Source of the DNA: Syncephalastrum monosporum B8922
Taxonomy: Eukaryota; Mucoromycota; Mucoromycetes; Mucorales; Syncephalastraceae
DNA length: 64,000 bases
Reading direction: 5' to 3'
Assembly (NCBI GenBank): GCA_000697355.1
Contig: JNEN01001208.1
Location: 124,001 to 188,000, forward strand
The stretch's first letter is position 1; each line of letters starts with the position of its first letter. Below the pieces are notes generated by a model that was not told where the DNA came from, did no database searches, and saw only the letters and a program-made list of their open reading frames with translations. The translations under genes and the position numbers were made by a program. Shown one piece after another: positions 9,831 through 23,200 of the stretch.

Positions 9831-11879
9831 TTACTTTATTGCTTTACTTCCATCTACTTTGGAGAGCCTATCGGACCAAGAGCGCGCTGAGCCGTGCCAG
9901 CCTCGCGCTTCGGCTGCCTTGGACATGATGGCGACGGTGCTTTCGTCGGGGTCGATGCCGGTTGGAGCGAACCATTTGATAAATTTTTCCGCGCCGATGT
10001 AGTCCTTTTGGTAGACGGCAAGCGCACGCACCCAGACGTTAAGCGTGCCATGATTGACGGTGCCGCGGTCGATCGCTTCCTTGAGCAGTGCGACGGCCTG
10101 GGAGGGTATGATGCGAGAAGAAGAAGATTGTGCATTGACGTGCTTTGCGTGCAAGAGGTGTGCTTTCATCATGATATTGTACAGGATCGTGGTCGACAGT
10201 GTATCGCGGTGTGTGCGGCCTTTGAGTTGCCCTAACATCATCTGAAACAGTCCGGATAGGTGCTGCGGGTTGCAGTTTTCCTGCTTGGCCAGGGCGTGCA
10301 GCAGGATGGACTGCAGCGCGGCATTGGGCTCGAGATTGAGCGAGAGCATCTGCTTGTAGAGGCTCTGCACGGTCTGCAACCGTTCCGGGCCAGGATCCGG
10401 GCCGTTTGCGTAGCCGTGAATTAGGGTCGTGAAACTAACCACGTCGGGTGCGGGTATTCGCAGACCGGCGTCCTGTCGCACCATGCTGTCAAACACGTTA
10501 TGCGCGCCTTCCACGTCACCTTGTTTGATTAAGGCATGCAGCAGTAGATTGTATGTACAGATGGACGGCGTGGCACTGTCTTTTGCTTTTTGCTGGAGCG
10601 AGCTCTTGAGGATGGAGAGCGCCAGCTCGGTGCGGTCATGTCGCAGCAGCGCAATGACGGCTGTCTCGAGCAGACCGTCGGATGCATGGAGCGGGACGGT
10701 CTTGGCGACGCGCTCGATGGCCTTGACGAGCTGTGGCGCGTTCTTGTGCACCTTAGCAGCAGATAGAAGGATGCGGAGGGTGATGCCGGTTGCTGATGAA
10801 TGAGTCTGAAGTCTATGAAGCCATTGGCGCATTTCGGACCAGCGCATGCGCCGAGCCATGTGGTTGATGAACATGTTGTATGTGGCAGGGCTGGGTGGGA
10901 TGCCAGCACGGACCATGTTGTGGAAAAGCTGGGTTGCACCTGCGACGGAAGACTGCTTCTTGCCCGTCATGAGCTGTGACCGGATAAATATGTTGTAAGT
11001 CACCGTATCCGGTTCCAAACCAAGGTCGTTCATGCGCTGCGTCAGAATTTCGAGGTGGTCGTGCTTGCGTTGCCGGAGGGCGGCATCCATCGCATTGTTG
11101 TGCAAGACGAGCAGCGCGGCGGGATCCACGTGGACAGCCGAGTCGAGCGATGTGGTCAGAGTACTTAGGTCGAGTGTGGATCGGTACCGCGTGGTCATGT
11201 GTGCGAAGAGGTACTTGAGCAGTCGGCGGTCTGGATCATCGTCGCTGTGGGCACAGACGCGTATGGCGTGCTGCAGGTCGCGGGTGGAGAGACGCAAGAG
11301 AACCTGCTTGAACACCTGCTGAACGTTTCTCTTATGGATCGAGTCGACCCACGGCCGGAAAAGGTGGACGACCTGGTCTGGCGTGTTTTCCTCTGCGAGG
11401 ACGTCCACGACGAGCGCTTGTTCTTCTGCTGACAGGGGTGTGCCGTCGCAGAGGTCATGCAGCACCTTGTCCCATTCCTTATTACCATAGATACGCCCTA
11501 TTTCATCGGGTCCGATGATATACGGTGCAGGGTCCTCCTTAGCAACGACGACATCGGCTTCATTGCGAGAGTAGGTCTTGTCAAACACATCAAGGACTTC
11601 GAGCGGCTCAAGAGAGTCTTCTGTCAAGGCGTGTTCATCCACGGTGAATGCACATGAGGAGGTGGTGAGGGTACGTGAAAGGCGACGGGGTCGGATTAAA
11701 GAGGGTGATTGGCAGCAGCATGGAGGAGGGTATCTCGGTTGACAAGGGCGGACGGGTTGCGCAGCGGCCGGGGTGAGGGTTAATTTGAGAGAAGAAGAGA
11801 ATGGTTTTGCGAGGATAATGCGCCTCGTGGTTCGAGAGAGTTGACGTTGACTGGTAGGATATAGACCGGAGCAAAGCAT
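9831..11879 (-). CDS. Pentatricopeptide repeat protein, mitochondrial
   Basis: A single-exon gene for a 682-residue PPR protein, the class of helical-repeat RNA-binding proteins that process or help translate organelle transcripts. The first 75 residues are rich in Arg, Ser, Thr and Pro with almost no acids, a typical mitochondrial presequence. PPR-type repeats are clearest at residues 290-360 (DTVTYNIFIRSQL, SPATYNMFINHMA) and 440-530 (ICTYNLLLHALIKQGDVEGA, DVVSFTTLIHGYANG, PNAALQSILLHALAK). I do not recognise a specific orthologue or target RNA. The gene is divergent from Spc7/KNL1 with about 320 bp between the starts. The stop is at 9831-9833. Confidence 0.88.
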   Translation of the reverse strand: MLCSGLYPTSQRQLSRTTRRIILAKPFSSSLKLTLTPAAAQPVRPCQPRYPPPCCCQSPSLIRPRRLSRTLTTSSCAFTVDEHALTEDSLEPLEVLDVFDKTYSRNEADVVVAKEDPAPYIIGPDEIGRIYGNKEWDKVLHDLCDGTPLSAEEQALVVDVLAEENTPDQVVHLFRPWVDSIHKRNVQQVFKQVLLRLSTRDLQHAIRVCAHSDDDPDRRLLKYLFAHMTTRYRSTLDLSTLTTSLDSAVHVDPAALLVLHNNAMDAALRQRKHDHLEILTQRMNDLGLEPDTVTYNIFIRSQLMTGKKQSSVAGATQLFHNMVRAGIPPSPATYNMFINHMARRMRWSEMRQWLHRLQTHSSATGITLRILLSAAKVHKNAPQLVKAIERVAKTVPLHASDGLLETAVIALLRHDRTELALSILKSSLQQKAKDSATPSICTYNLLLHALIKQGDVEGAHNVFDSMVRQDAGLRIPAPDVVSFTTLIHGYANGPDPGPERLQTVQSLYKQMLSLNLEPNAALQSILLHALAKQENCNPQHLSGLFQMMLGQLKGRTHRDTLSTTILYNIMMKAHLLHAKHVNAQSSSSRIIPSQAVALLKEAIDRGTVNHGTLNVWVRALAVYQKDYIGAEKFIKWFAPTGIDPDESTVAIMSKAAEARGWHGSARSWSDRLSKVDGSKAIK

Positions 11880-12202
11880 CCCCGTTGCATTGCTTATGTC
11901 TTGACAAGTAACAGCAATAACTTAAAAGACAAAAGAGTATTAGACACCCTTGACGCCTGACCGCGCTGTTACCCAAGTTGCACGTCTGTGTGTGTGTGTG
12001 TGTGTGCGCCCTCCATTCAGTGGCTTGTCTTCAAATTCCGCACAGCTCCCACTTTTCACCCAATTTCACTTTTGCCAGAGAACAACTCACGGCACGCGTT
12101 TTTCGTGCAACAACCCGCATTTGGACACTCCTTTCTCTTCTCTTTCTCTCTCTCTCTTTTTTTTTATCTTCGCCCTTTTTTCTTCTTGCATGTCCCCCGA
12201 CA
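11880..12202. promoter_or_regulatory. Shared divergent promoter of the PPR gene and Spc7/KNL1
   Basis: The two start codons face away from each other across about 320 bp. The interval holds a GT dinucleotide run (about 11987-12006), then a long CT-rich tract (12120-12185) directly before the Spc7/KNL1 start, as is common in fungal leaders. No TATA box is evident on either side. Confidence 0.6.
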
Positions 12203-15200
12203 ATGTCTGACCGGTCTCTGTATTCGCCTCGTCCCAGAGACGCTGCAGACCACGGGAGATGGACCGTCGACAATTCCGAAAGTCGTTTTATTTCCAACCC
12301 AGTCCATGTGCGTTCCTCTCTAACACCTCACTGCCCTCGTCTCATGCCTTGTCCACCTTTATAGACTTCCATTCGAAGCATTCTCAAAGAACCACAGACA
12401 CCCGCAGCATACCTTTCGCCCGTCTACTCTGTAGCAGAGTAAGAACCACTTCACCATCGTCCGCTTGGCTCATTTTGTTGTAGACGACGCCGACAGCGCC
12501 TTATGGACCGCCGAGTGAGTTTTGCACCCGGTGCGCGTGTGAGGTACAACATTTGGAATCATGCAATTTCTATTTGTCCCGACCAACTTTCTTTTTTTAA
12601 AGATTATTCCAAGAAAGCGACGCGACAGATACCAACACGCGTCGTAGTGTTTCTGGCATTGATCCGCTCAGACCCGATTCAAGCGTCTTTGAAGCATCAC
12701 CGATCCGCAGCCCCTCGTCACGACAAGAAAAGTAATTGAGGTCATCTTTATCGTCCAACCGTCGCTCATGTTTCTTTGCAGCAGTCCTGTGATTACCCAC
12801 TTTCCTGGATCAGCGAACGATAGACGCAAAAAGTATTTGACGGCACCCTAAACACGACATAGCGACTGACTTTCGAGCATGTAGGCGTCCTGATATTTTG
12901 GGCGAATCACCCATCAGTAATAAGATACGAAAGACATTTCACGACGAACAAGTGGATGCATTACGAGATGAGCTGTTTCAGACGCACGACACATCCCCCG
13001 GCCCTGATTTGATGCGCTTCCTCGAGAGCCCAGGCAGAACCGCTGTGCGCGATATTTTTAACGACGATGACGAGCCTCAATCGATTCAACACACGACGCG
13101 AGAAAGCACGCAGACAATATCTGGACGCAATCAACCGGTATTATCCAGAGCAAACCAATCACCGCCATCACCATCACAAGAAGAAGGTGATATGGAATTG
13201 ACTCAAACCACATTCCGACCCGATCATGCCGTGTTACCCAGTACGAACAAGCCGTCGCAACCACCACCGCAAGCAGAAGAAGGCGACATGGAACTGACGC
13301 AAACGATGGAGCTCACGCAACAGACCAATGTCGACAGCCACCCACGGCCTCCACCTGAAGAAGAGGAGCATACAGGACGCAGTTTTCTGACGGCACGGAC
13401 TACCAATGAGGATGACGACATGATGCTCACTCAAGAATATACACAGCAGCATGCAAGAGGGTCCCAGAAAAACCACAACATTAACGTCAACCGCACCAAC
13501 AACGGGCTATCTGACTTCCCTTCCTCCGCACCTGCACGGCGAACCCCCTCACCACCCCCTACTCAGGCACCACAGTCATCCTCGGCCCCGGCGGTACCGC
13601 CTGCATCAAGTCCACCACGACAGCCTTCTCCACCATCACCCATTCTTTCTTCCTCCATGCTGAGTCCCATCCAGACACAGCAACATATCCCATCGAATAT
13701 GCTCTATTCTCCTGTTTTGCATGGATCGGTGGCATCACAAGATCACAACAGCATGTCTGACTTTGCTGATAAATACGGTAGGTAGAGGAATGACTTATTC
13801 AGTTTGTCATATTAATATTTTCATAGACGCCATTCTCGACGAAGAATTCTCCCAGCTGTACAACTCATTTTCAGATGAGGTAAACTAGTAGAAACTCTGA
13901 GTCAAGTCGGCATACTGACCCCAATCTCTAGCCGACTCTGTCCCAGCAGAGCATGCCGCTCTCGCGTTTCCTCAAGTATACGTCTATTACATTTGGTGAA
14001 GCGGACCAAGATGACACGGAAGAAGCACCGATCGTGCCTCGGGGTCGCCGTATAGGTATGTTCTTGTCGACATGAGTCACGACTAACAAACGCATACTCA
14101 TCTGTTATTATACAGAAAACCTCTCCGTGGCGGATAAACTGATGGCAGCCACCATCGCTATACCCGAGCTGGAACTATACCAGAATGTATGATAAACTAC
14201 ATACCGTGTAAACATTGGCTGATTATGTCCTCTCACATCCTAGCTGTCTGAAGAGTTGAACGAGCTCATCACGGCGGACAAGCAATCCATCGACAAAATA
14301 TACCGGACGGTGGGCAACGACAGCCCGGATATTGTCACAAAATACTTTATGGGAGATTACAAGGCGCGCACAGATATGGAAGCAGATTTACAACGTGTGC
14401 AGGAGCAGGCGAATTATGATGCCATACGAATCTGCGGCGAATGGGAGCGCAGCAAACGTGCTGCATTTCATGACCATCTTCGACAATGCAAGTCCAAGCT
14501 CGATGAAGTAAGGCAGTGTAGTTTGCGTCGGTATGCACCCGATATAAATATTGATGTGCTTTGGTAGGATGAGAAGCAATTGGCACCCTTTGAGAAGTCC
14601 ATGGACACATGGCTGGAGAAGTTGTCCGAGTACCGCGACCAGACTGTACGGAGGCTCCAAGAGGCGCGCGTGAGGTAAGTCGAATAAAGTGAAGAAGTGA
14701 TGAGGAGCACAGTACTCATTAGTGTTTTAGAGAATCGGAATATACCCAGATCGACCATGAGCGCATCGCCACTTTGCGGGTCGAAGTCACCGAAAGAAGG
14801 TAAGCTACCGGTTAACTGTGATGGCTGGCGTCGCTCACAAAGGAGACAGGGACACGATTGGCACCTTAAAGACACAGCTGAAAAATGCCAAAGAAGAAGA
14901 AGACCAGGTGAAAAAGGAGCTGGCGGACATGCGAAGGCGGAAAGAAGAAGTCGATGCAGTAAGATATTGCGTCTACATTCGCGTCATTTTACTTAGAATC
15001 GCACATAGGCTATCCAACGTGCAGGAACCCAGTCATATAACTATATCACCCGAGAAGATGTTGACAGCGCTGAAGGTACATCTGCTCCCATTTTTTTTCT
15101 CTTTGTTAGCATTGGGCTCTCACTCACCAGAAGCGGATAGAAAAATACCTTCAGTGCGTTCGGGTGTCAGGTATACAGGCGAGCAGGCCGGACGCCTCCG

Positions 15201-15832
15201 TGACCCAGGTGCGAGTGGCGAACCAATTGCTCTTGGAAGTAGACACAAATAAACTACAGAGCGCAACACCAGGAGCGGTCAAGCTGTCCTTATTGCCCGG
15301 GAAGGCCGAGAAGATGAAGCCTTTCACGGCCTTGTTCAACAGCAAGGAAGCCGAGTTATGTCGCGAATGGCATGTTCAAGAGGTTAGAAAAAGAAGACAC
15401 TATTCAAACAGACCTGCTCATATAAAGCGAAATAGATTGTCCAGAAAACTGTCATCTTTTGGCACCGTGTACGGCTATTCCAGCGTGAATTGGCCCTTGT
15501 CAACTACCGTCATGTGGTAGAAACAGAGCCAACACCAGACGGCAGGGTCATGTTTGTCATCTCTGTGGCATGCAACGAACCCAAGTGCGAAATCGTGATT
15601 CAATTGCTTCTTGGACCTCAAGACCTATTACGATTTCCCGGTCTGGATCTAAGCACGATAGTGGTAGACGTCTATCCCAAGAGATTCAGGTAGGTTGTTA
15701 TCCAAATGTCATTGGCTCTTATTGATAAACTTGATTAGTGATGTCGCAAACCATTGGAAGGAGCAGTTGACAGACCTGATGCAGGACACGGGTATTCTTG
15801 ACTTGACAGACACCATTAAGCAATTACTATGA
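12203..15832 (+). CDS. SPC7: Kinetochore scaffold Spc7/KNL1
   Basis: The outer-kinetochore scaffold that recruits protein phosphatase 1 and, through phosphorylated MELT motifs, the Bub1-Bub3 checkpoint complex. Exons 12203-12307, 12365-12438 and 12484-12543 join to give both PP1-docking motifs: SILK (12377-12388) and RVSF (12512-12523, in RRVSFAPGARVR). Four MELT-like motifs follow at about 13190-13440 (GDMELTQ twice, TMELTQ and DDMMLTQ). The Spc7 domain starts with PLSRFLKYTSITF near 13950, leads into a long charged coiled coil (about 14250-14960) and ends in an RWD-like C-terminal region. About a dozen short introns are needed. The stop TGA is at 15830-15832. Codons are not strongly biased, as expected for a low-abundance protein. 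Confidence 0.92.
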
Positions 15833-15947
15833 TACTACTTGTATCTGTATAATAAATCTATCTACCCTGTATCTAACTTTTAATCCCGCACGCGACGCCA
15901 GTATTGAATCTTGGCTACCGAAGCAAATTCCCGTCGTCTTGTTATCA

Positions 15948-16405
15948 GGTCATATATGAGCTCCCCCAAGACTCTGCCACAGGTCGCCCGCCCTGATTGC
16001 ACTGGCGTGCACGAAGATAAACCGTAGCGTCAAAAGTACATGATCGTGGGCATCGGTAAACCTTCTTTTGATGTATATTCAGCTTGCTGTCTCCTTTCTT
16101 GCCTCTCCTCCTGTCTTCTTCGCTTGTGTCCCTTTCTCCCTGTCCGCTCGCGCACTCTCTGTAGAGGCTTTTTTTTTTTCTCTGTTTTTGCTTTGTCCCC
16201 TGCTCGTAAAGGATACAGACTCATGTTTATCCAACGAATATGAGCCTCAACACATGTTTCAGTAGCATTCCTTTCTCGCTGCTCCTCTGCTCTTCCATTG
16301 GCATCCTCCTGGCCTAGGCAACTGATGGGTACCACCGTCGACAGCAACCTCCCATAGACATGTACTACTGCCCTAAACCTCTTCCCGTTATAGTTTTCAG
16401 TAAGG
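15948..16405 (+). repeat. Dispersed repeat, copy B
   Basis: Second copy of the element described at 4660-5130. It keeps ACTCTGCCAC, GCGTCAAAAGTACATGATC, CAGCTTGCTGTCT, the pyrimidine tract and poly-T run, AATATGAGCCTCAACACATG and ACCACCGTCGACAGCAACC. One intron-like interval is retained at 16206-16262 (GTAAAG...TTTCAG); the first intron keeps its acceptor (AG at 16081-16082) but the donor has decayed. The copy lies about 115 bp downstream of the Spc7/KNL1 stop. Confidence 0.7.
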
Positions 16406-17220
16406 TACATTCATAAGTATACCAACATAATTCGGGTGCAGATATTACATTTGATCTTTTGTCCCCGGCATCGTTAAGATGTTTATTATATGCTGTTATA
16501 TATTGTGTTCTACATGGAAAAAGTGGGAGAATGTTTGCAGACAGGCCCTGTCTTCAGCTGTAGCGACCACATTGCGAGCTCCAAAGATTTTGTACGGTTG
16601 CTTATGTACACTGCACACACGTACACAAGTAGCCATTATGTAAATATCTAATCGTTCTCATATGATACATAATATCACATAAAGTATCAGAGCAAGAGAG
16701 GTTAACATTTTATTCTGTCTTTGCTGCTACTAATTTGATACTATCGATCTGGTCAAAATGGTCAGCACTTTGATCCAAAAAGGTGGTGAATTTCAACAGT
16801 GTGTCTGTCGTATTTTCTTAGTTTTTGTAAGTGGAGACAGAATAGAGGTCCTCATTGAAAGTAATAGAATCTCTATGTAGACAGTAATGTATATACTTTC
16901 CTCAGTTATAGACAATGTATGAGACTGAGTATCAGTGAAGAGCGAGTAATGCGTACTTCTGAAAAGTAATGTATATATCAATGTATTCAGATGCAAGCTT
17001 CTTTTAATTGCAAACAAACAATCTTCCAAGGATTGTTATTGTATTCCTGGTTTTGGGGTCACATGGAACACCAACTTATGCAGCGAGCGGGCTTTCACTG
17101 GCGCCTTCCTGTTTTGGCGCCAAAAAACATATCCGCAAACGATCCATCTTATTTTGTGTGGTTCTTTTACGCTTAACACCCATTCACACCCATTTCTTCT
17201 AGCTGTCTTTTATCATTGCG
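16406..17220. other. Intergenic region and promoter of the Csf1 gene
   Basis: AT-rich and without a recognisable gene until about 17090, where base composition changes and a GGCGCC palindrome appears within 110 bp of the Csf1 start. Confidence 0.5.
17112..17125. promoter_or_regulatory. E2F/MBF-like palindrome TTTTGGCGCCAAAA
   Basis: A perfect 14-bp palindrome 96 bp upstream of the Csf1 start codon. It contains two overlapping TTTGGCGC half-sites, the E2F consensus; a second GGCGCC lies 13 bp upstream. The match is visible; binding and G1/S regulation are inference. Confidence 0.5.
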
Positions 17221-20200
17221 ATGGACGCAGTGGGCACAGTGGCTGCCATTAGCTCAGCTAACAGTAATGTCCAGAACCTTTCTGATTTCTGGATGTTCGT
17301 GGTCTATTGCCTCGTTGTCATTGTCGTCGTACTCTTCTTTCTCTTCTACTTTAATCGCGTACTCGGCCAGATCCTGACTTGGCTGATCAATCAATACACA
17401 TGGCGACGGTACCATGCTTATATTGAAGTTGGTAATAAAGATTCGGAAAGGAGGGCGCATTCACGATCAGCCGATGGAATTCATACGATCCACCTTTTGC
17501 GTGTGCTGTAGACTCTGTACGTGTCACTCTCCTAGGCGCTCGCATCTTGTTCAAGAACTTGCGATATCTTTCAACGAACCAATCGATCTCCATCGTCAAA
17601 GGGCACATATCCATCCAGTACTGGTTGATGAACGTCCGTCAATCTTACACCGAAACCGCAGGCACGTGGTTCCTGAATTCACCGTTTCCGCTCGCTTTCT
17701 TATGATTCCTTCACAGACCCTTCCAATGCCAAAGCACCCTGCCGTATCGTCTGTCGCCTCGAAGGCCTCGAGTGGTTTCTCTACAACAATACACCCGCTT
17801 ACGACGCTCTAAAGAACATACTTGGCATGCCGACCCAAGACATGCGTTCGCCAGCCTCGTCTTTCCAAGGTAAGCCAACCAAAACGGTAACGATGGTGGT
17901 ACCAAGTCAACGTACAGGAACAGGCGACCCCGAAAAACAGACGCCCGTGGCCGAAATGGAAGCCCCGCTGTTTCGGAAGTTGATGCCGCTCCAATTTGAG
18001 TGCACGACCGGGGCCGTCATGATTGGCAACAACGACTTGCGCCATATGATCGTGGCCGAAGTGGCCCAGGCCAGCGGCACCTACAGCGCCACCCGGTCTC
18101 GGACCGAGATGGACCATTACAAGTCAGTGCTCGACCTCTCTTTACGCAAGCCGCAGATCAGTCTTAAGAGCAATATGGATTTCACCCCCGATGAAGTCGA
18201 TAGCGACGACGCGATGGCCGAGACACCGCCTAAAAGATACACCGGTATTTTCAGGTAACAAAGAAAACGCATCAGTTCAGTAAGCATGTATCTGACTTAT
18301 AGCTCAGTGTGTGGGCGTGGCTGATCCGACTCGTGCTGAGGATTTTGCACCCGAACGCGAAAACACGCCAGTTTGGTCACATGCAGCACATGCACAATAT
18401 GATGCGGGCCCAAGCGAACCACGAGGAGCTCTCCGCGCGATCCACGACCTTTCACAAGGAGTATGGTCGCGTGACCAACATGCTCGAGTGCAGCCAGATG
18501 GACGTGCTCTACTATGCCGACTCGCCTGGCCCCGTCCCCTCCGTCTCTCAAGGCGCATCTACGATCGGCCTTGACATCGGAAACGGTGGTTTACCGCCGC
18601 AATGGGGCACTCGCCTGACGGTTTGGAACGCTATGATACACTATGGTCCCTGGACAGACCGGCAAAGGTGACTACTACTGGGCTTACCTCGAAAGGAGAC
18701 TAACAGCCGCGCGTTAAAGGTCGGCCATCCAAGACTACTTTTTTCCCAACTCACACCGCAACAACAAGCCAACGCCCTATCTTGACCCGGGTGATCTACG
18801 CCAGGCCACTGGCTTTGAGTTCCATGTCGACTTTATGACGGAAGCCACGCTTCGGATACCCACGCGCGAAAAGTCCAAAGTAAGGACCGACTCTCTTTTT
18901 CAGGTGACACAAAGCACCATGCTGATAATAAGCTTGAATAACAGGACTGGAAATACGAGACCGAGTCGGGCGAGCTGGATCTCGGCGCCGATGGCTACTA
19001 CACACGACCCTATGGCTGGATCGACATCAAAGTTGCGGCAGGCTCGACTGTCAAAACCGTGACCCCATTTGCATTCGGTGTCGACGGCTGCACCACGACC
19101 GTCGAAGCCAATCTGAAGCACATTGATGCGTCATCAAGCGTCAACTATGCCTCCTTCTTGCAGGCCAAGCGGTTCGAATTGACAATCAACATGCACAACC
19201 CACTTGTTTGGAATGCACATCGCGTATGGTCTTTTGAGACATCCTTGAAGTCTCCTCGGATTTTCTTATTGCGCGACCATGTCTTTCTCTTCCAAGACCT
19301 CATCAAAGACTTTACGTCGACCCCACCTCCCGACCTCCTCCATTTTATACCCGTTACTTATACTTTCCATGCCGACGTGACAGAGCCGTTGCTGTATCTG
19401 TGCGTCAATGAACATAATATTATCAGCAACCCAAATGCCTTGGACGATAATGGTATGTCTGACCACGGAAATAGAACATGTGGACTCAATAATTTACTAG
19501 CTTTCATCCGAGTTCATTCAAATCGACTCAAGTTTAAGATGGCCTTGCCTTTCACCGATTTCGAGCCAGAGATTAATACTATCAAATTTAATGCCGATGT
19601 AAGTTGAATAAAGACTGAAAAACGCGGATGCTGAATAGCACGTAGCTGGAACAATTCAAGGTCGGCATCTCGCTGCAAACATCCCACACATTGAGTGCGT
19701 TTCTCGAAGAGGAAAATGCTCAATTCGGTGTGAGCGTGCATGTTTCAATCGATGGCTCGTACGAATACTATACTTCAGTGGATGTATTGCGGCATATTGA
19801 GTCCATGAACCTCGAGATAAAGGTAAAGGCATTCTTGTATATCCATGTTTCTCGCTCATGTTTCTCGTCAGTTGAACGGTGTAACCTGCAAGTTGTTTGG
19901 CACGGTGATACGCTACCTCATTATTCTGCGTGACAACTACGTAGGAAGCTGGCTCAACTTTTCGACGATCGATGAGTATCGCCAGCGACGCGCAAACCCA
20001 CACCAGTGGCAAGAAATCAAAAGAAAGCAAGCGGAAGCCAAGGTAAATTCACATCCATTATTATAAAATTGACGGCTCTCACAATTTCTTGTATTCAGCC
20101 TGTGCAAGATCCGTTTGAAGTCTACATCCTCGTGGATGTGCAAGATGGATCGCTTCTCCTGCCCGAAAATTTGTATGACTGCTCCAATTGCTCACAACTC

Positions 20201-23200
20201 GAGTTCCAAGAGCTGCAAGTGGAACTGCGCAACTTGGACATCTACATGGGTAAGCAAAATATCAGAAGGACGATTTGTGTACTGATACGATCCTCATTAT
20301 TTAGACATGTACATTAACGTTAGTCCGATCACATGGACTCGCGAGAGTCATCCCGATCGTTCCAAGCGGATACCCTATCGAACGAAGAATACTCGTGACC
20401 AAGGAAACTTCTTATATATAGACGGTAACCACAAGAGAGAAGGCTATCTCAGCATTGAACGCTCATTATTTTCTATTCTAGAGCTTACCATTTATGCGCA
20501 TCGCTTATTTGGCCCCCTCCCGGACATCGCTACATACCTTTGCTATTGGGAATTTGACGTAGGACGGATCACAGGCGAGGTCAAACCCTCCTTCTTGTTG
20601 GGCACTACCTGCTTTGCCCAGACGTTTGTGTACGACATGATCGACGAAGACAATGCAGTGCCGTCCGAGATCGCACCAGCGGCGGATCCAGATGTCACCT
20701 TTGTCAAGGCTAACGTCAAGCACGTCGATGTGTGTCTAATGAACGCACACAGCGCGGCCAAGTTCACGCTGGATGATGGGTTGGCGCTCAATTTCGACAA
20801 TCTTGTGAACCAAGACTATACCCAGCGTGTCAATCTGTCCGTGCCCTCCTTTGCTATCACGGGTCTGGCCAACCAGGATCAATACACGACCCAAAGCTCT
20901 CTCAACCAGGTAAGAGCAAGGAAGCCAAGCCAAAGAAATACTAAAGCCGCTGTTAGGCAAATGAGTTTTCCTGGGTTGAGGTCGCTAAGCTGTCATCCGG
21001 GATGAATGCGACCATCTTTCGGCATGTCAAGGAGTGGCGCAAGCTGCGTAATGCACAGCAAAACTTTATACGGACTCAAGATTATGCAACTCGCCGATGT
21101 TCGCATTTGTATGAGACTAAAACAGAGACAGAAGGTGAGAAAATAAGGCGCGCGATATTTGAAAGCTAAAGTTTTTCTAGAAGAGCATCCAGCCGCGCAG
21201 GAAAGCCACGTGGGTGTACTTTATGCGCCACCGTTCCGTGCATTTTATCAGGGTAGGAAAGAGAGCGCGCGCATACATACAGCCACGAAGTTCGAAAGCT
21301 GAACATGCCCTACACAATATAGATCACAAGGGCCATGGGGTGGACCCTAGTCCGCCATATGTTGCCGTCAGCGAAAGTCACGATGATCCACCTTTTCCGA
21401 TCTATCGAGGCGCGAGTGATGCACCCAGTGCAGCGTCTTACATTGGCAATTGGAGCGACACAGACGAGCCCGAGCTGCGGTCGTCACGGAGCGGTCGCTC
21501 CAATGACAACGAATCATTCCATACCGCCTTTTCAGCCGAGGACATTGTTATGCAGCATCAAAGCGCGGTTCGCACCTCATGGGACACAGATGCGTATGAC
21601 CGGTCCGGCTCAGAAATCGTATCTGAATTAGAAAGCGATGGTAAATCACTGTAGTAGTAACCATGACGGATGTTCTCATACGTGTGAACAGATTCTTGCG
21701 AAGAGCATGAGCCATACTATGCGAGCAGCCCGCAACAGAGCTTACGCGAACGCACGATCCCTCCCTCCATCCCTTATAGCGGCTATTTGAACCGCTATGC
21801 CGTGAAGCGTGCCTCGGCACGCGACAAAAAGTACAATTTCTTCCACCCCTATTTACCACCGCCAAAGACCTATTTCGAACCATTGCAGGCAAGTGCGATG
21901 AGGCGTTGAGGAAAAATAGAACAGTTTACTCACTTTGGTTACAGGAGGATGCAAGTCAGAAAGCGCATGCCTTTGTACCCGATATTGACTCCAAAGTATC
22001 CCATGCCTTCCTATTCCCACAATCCGCCGAGGACATGCCCAAGTCGTATTCAGAGACGTCACCTAACAATCACGAGGAAAAAGATAACTCGGGCAACGAG
22101 GTGATGGTGACCACTGTCCTGGAGGCCACAAGCCCTCTAAAGGTGCTCATGACCCCCATTCTCGTCAAGATTGTTCAAGAGGTGACAGAAGCCATCAATG
22201 GCTATGTAAGCATTGATAGACTTCTCTGCTTTTGTCTCGTTTGTGCTGATTCAAGTGTTATTCTAGGACTGGGATCTGGAAACAATGCTGGACGCGCTCC
22301 AAATCGAATATGTCGGTCAACTCACGCGGTACCTGACCGATCAATTTGTGTGTAGCCGTTTCGCAATTTCGCTACCGGGCACCTATTTCCACTTTATTCA
22401 GAACGTCATGCTACCCGATGACCTGCCTTCGTACAAGAGTGGACAGTCGCGGGTCAAGACGAAATACGATCTGAAGGATACGCTGCTTTGCTCGGCAGAT
22501 GTTTTTCTTAAGGACTTCTGCATGATTGGCAGTCTCAAATTCCAAGACATGGCGTATGATGAGAAGAAGAAATCTGTGGCCGAATCCAAGCTGGTGCTCC
22601 GTGAGTCCCGGGTGCACATCGATTTTGATAGTCTTGGGTGTAAGGTGCAGTATGTCAGTGATCGATATCATCCAGAAGGGCAATCAGTCCTGTTTGGCAT
22701 CCCTCAAGAACGACAATACACGCATCCGAGCTATCACCGGGAGAGCGACCCGCTCGAAACAGACGCGAGCGAGCTGGTTGTTCTGGACCTCCTCTTAAAC
22801 GGCTTTAGCTTCAAATGGCTTGGCGCCAAGCAGCCTAACTACTGCAAGCTGGAAATTGGCGCATTGAATACGATCATTATCACAGAAGCAGTTGAGATCC
22901 TTGTCGGCGCCGTCTATTCATGGCTCGTATTTGTGGATGACCTCAAGACGATCCTCGAAAGCTTCCAGGAACAGCGCTCACGCCAGATACAGGTCTTTAT
23001 TGCCGAGCTCGCCCAATTCTCGACGGACCGCACCACCACGGGCGATCCGCTCTTTTTGACCAAACCAACTAATGTACTTCGGCTCGGCTCGCGCAACTTT
23101 CGCAATGACGTAGGCTGGAAGCTGCTTGCTCGGATGCGCTACTGCCTTCGCAATATTGGCACGAGTAACCGCGTGATGTTGCAACACCGACTGTTCAACG

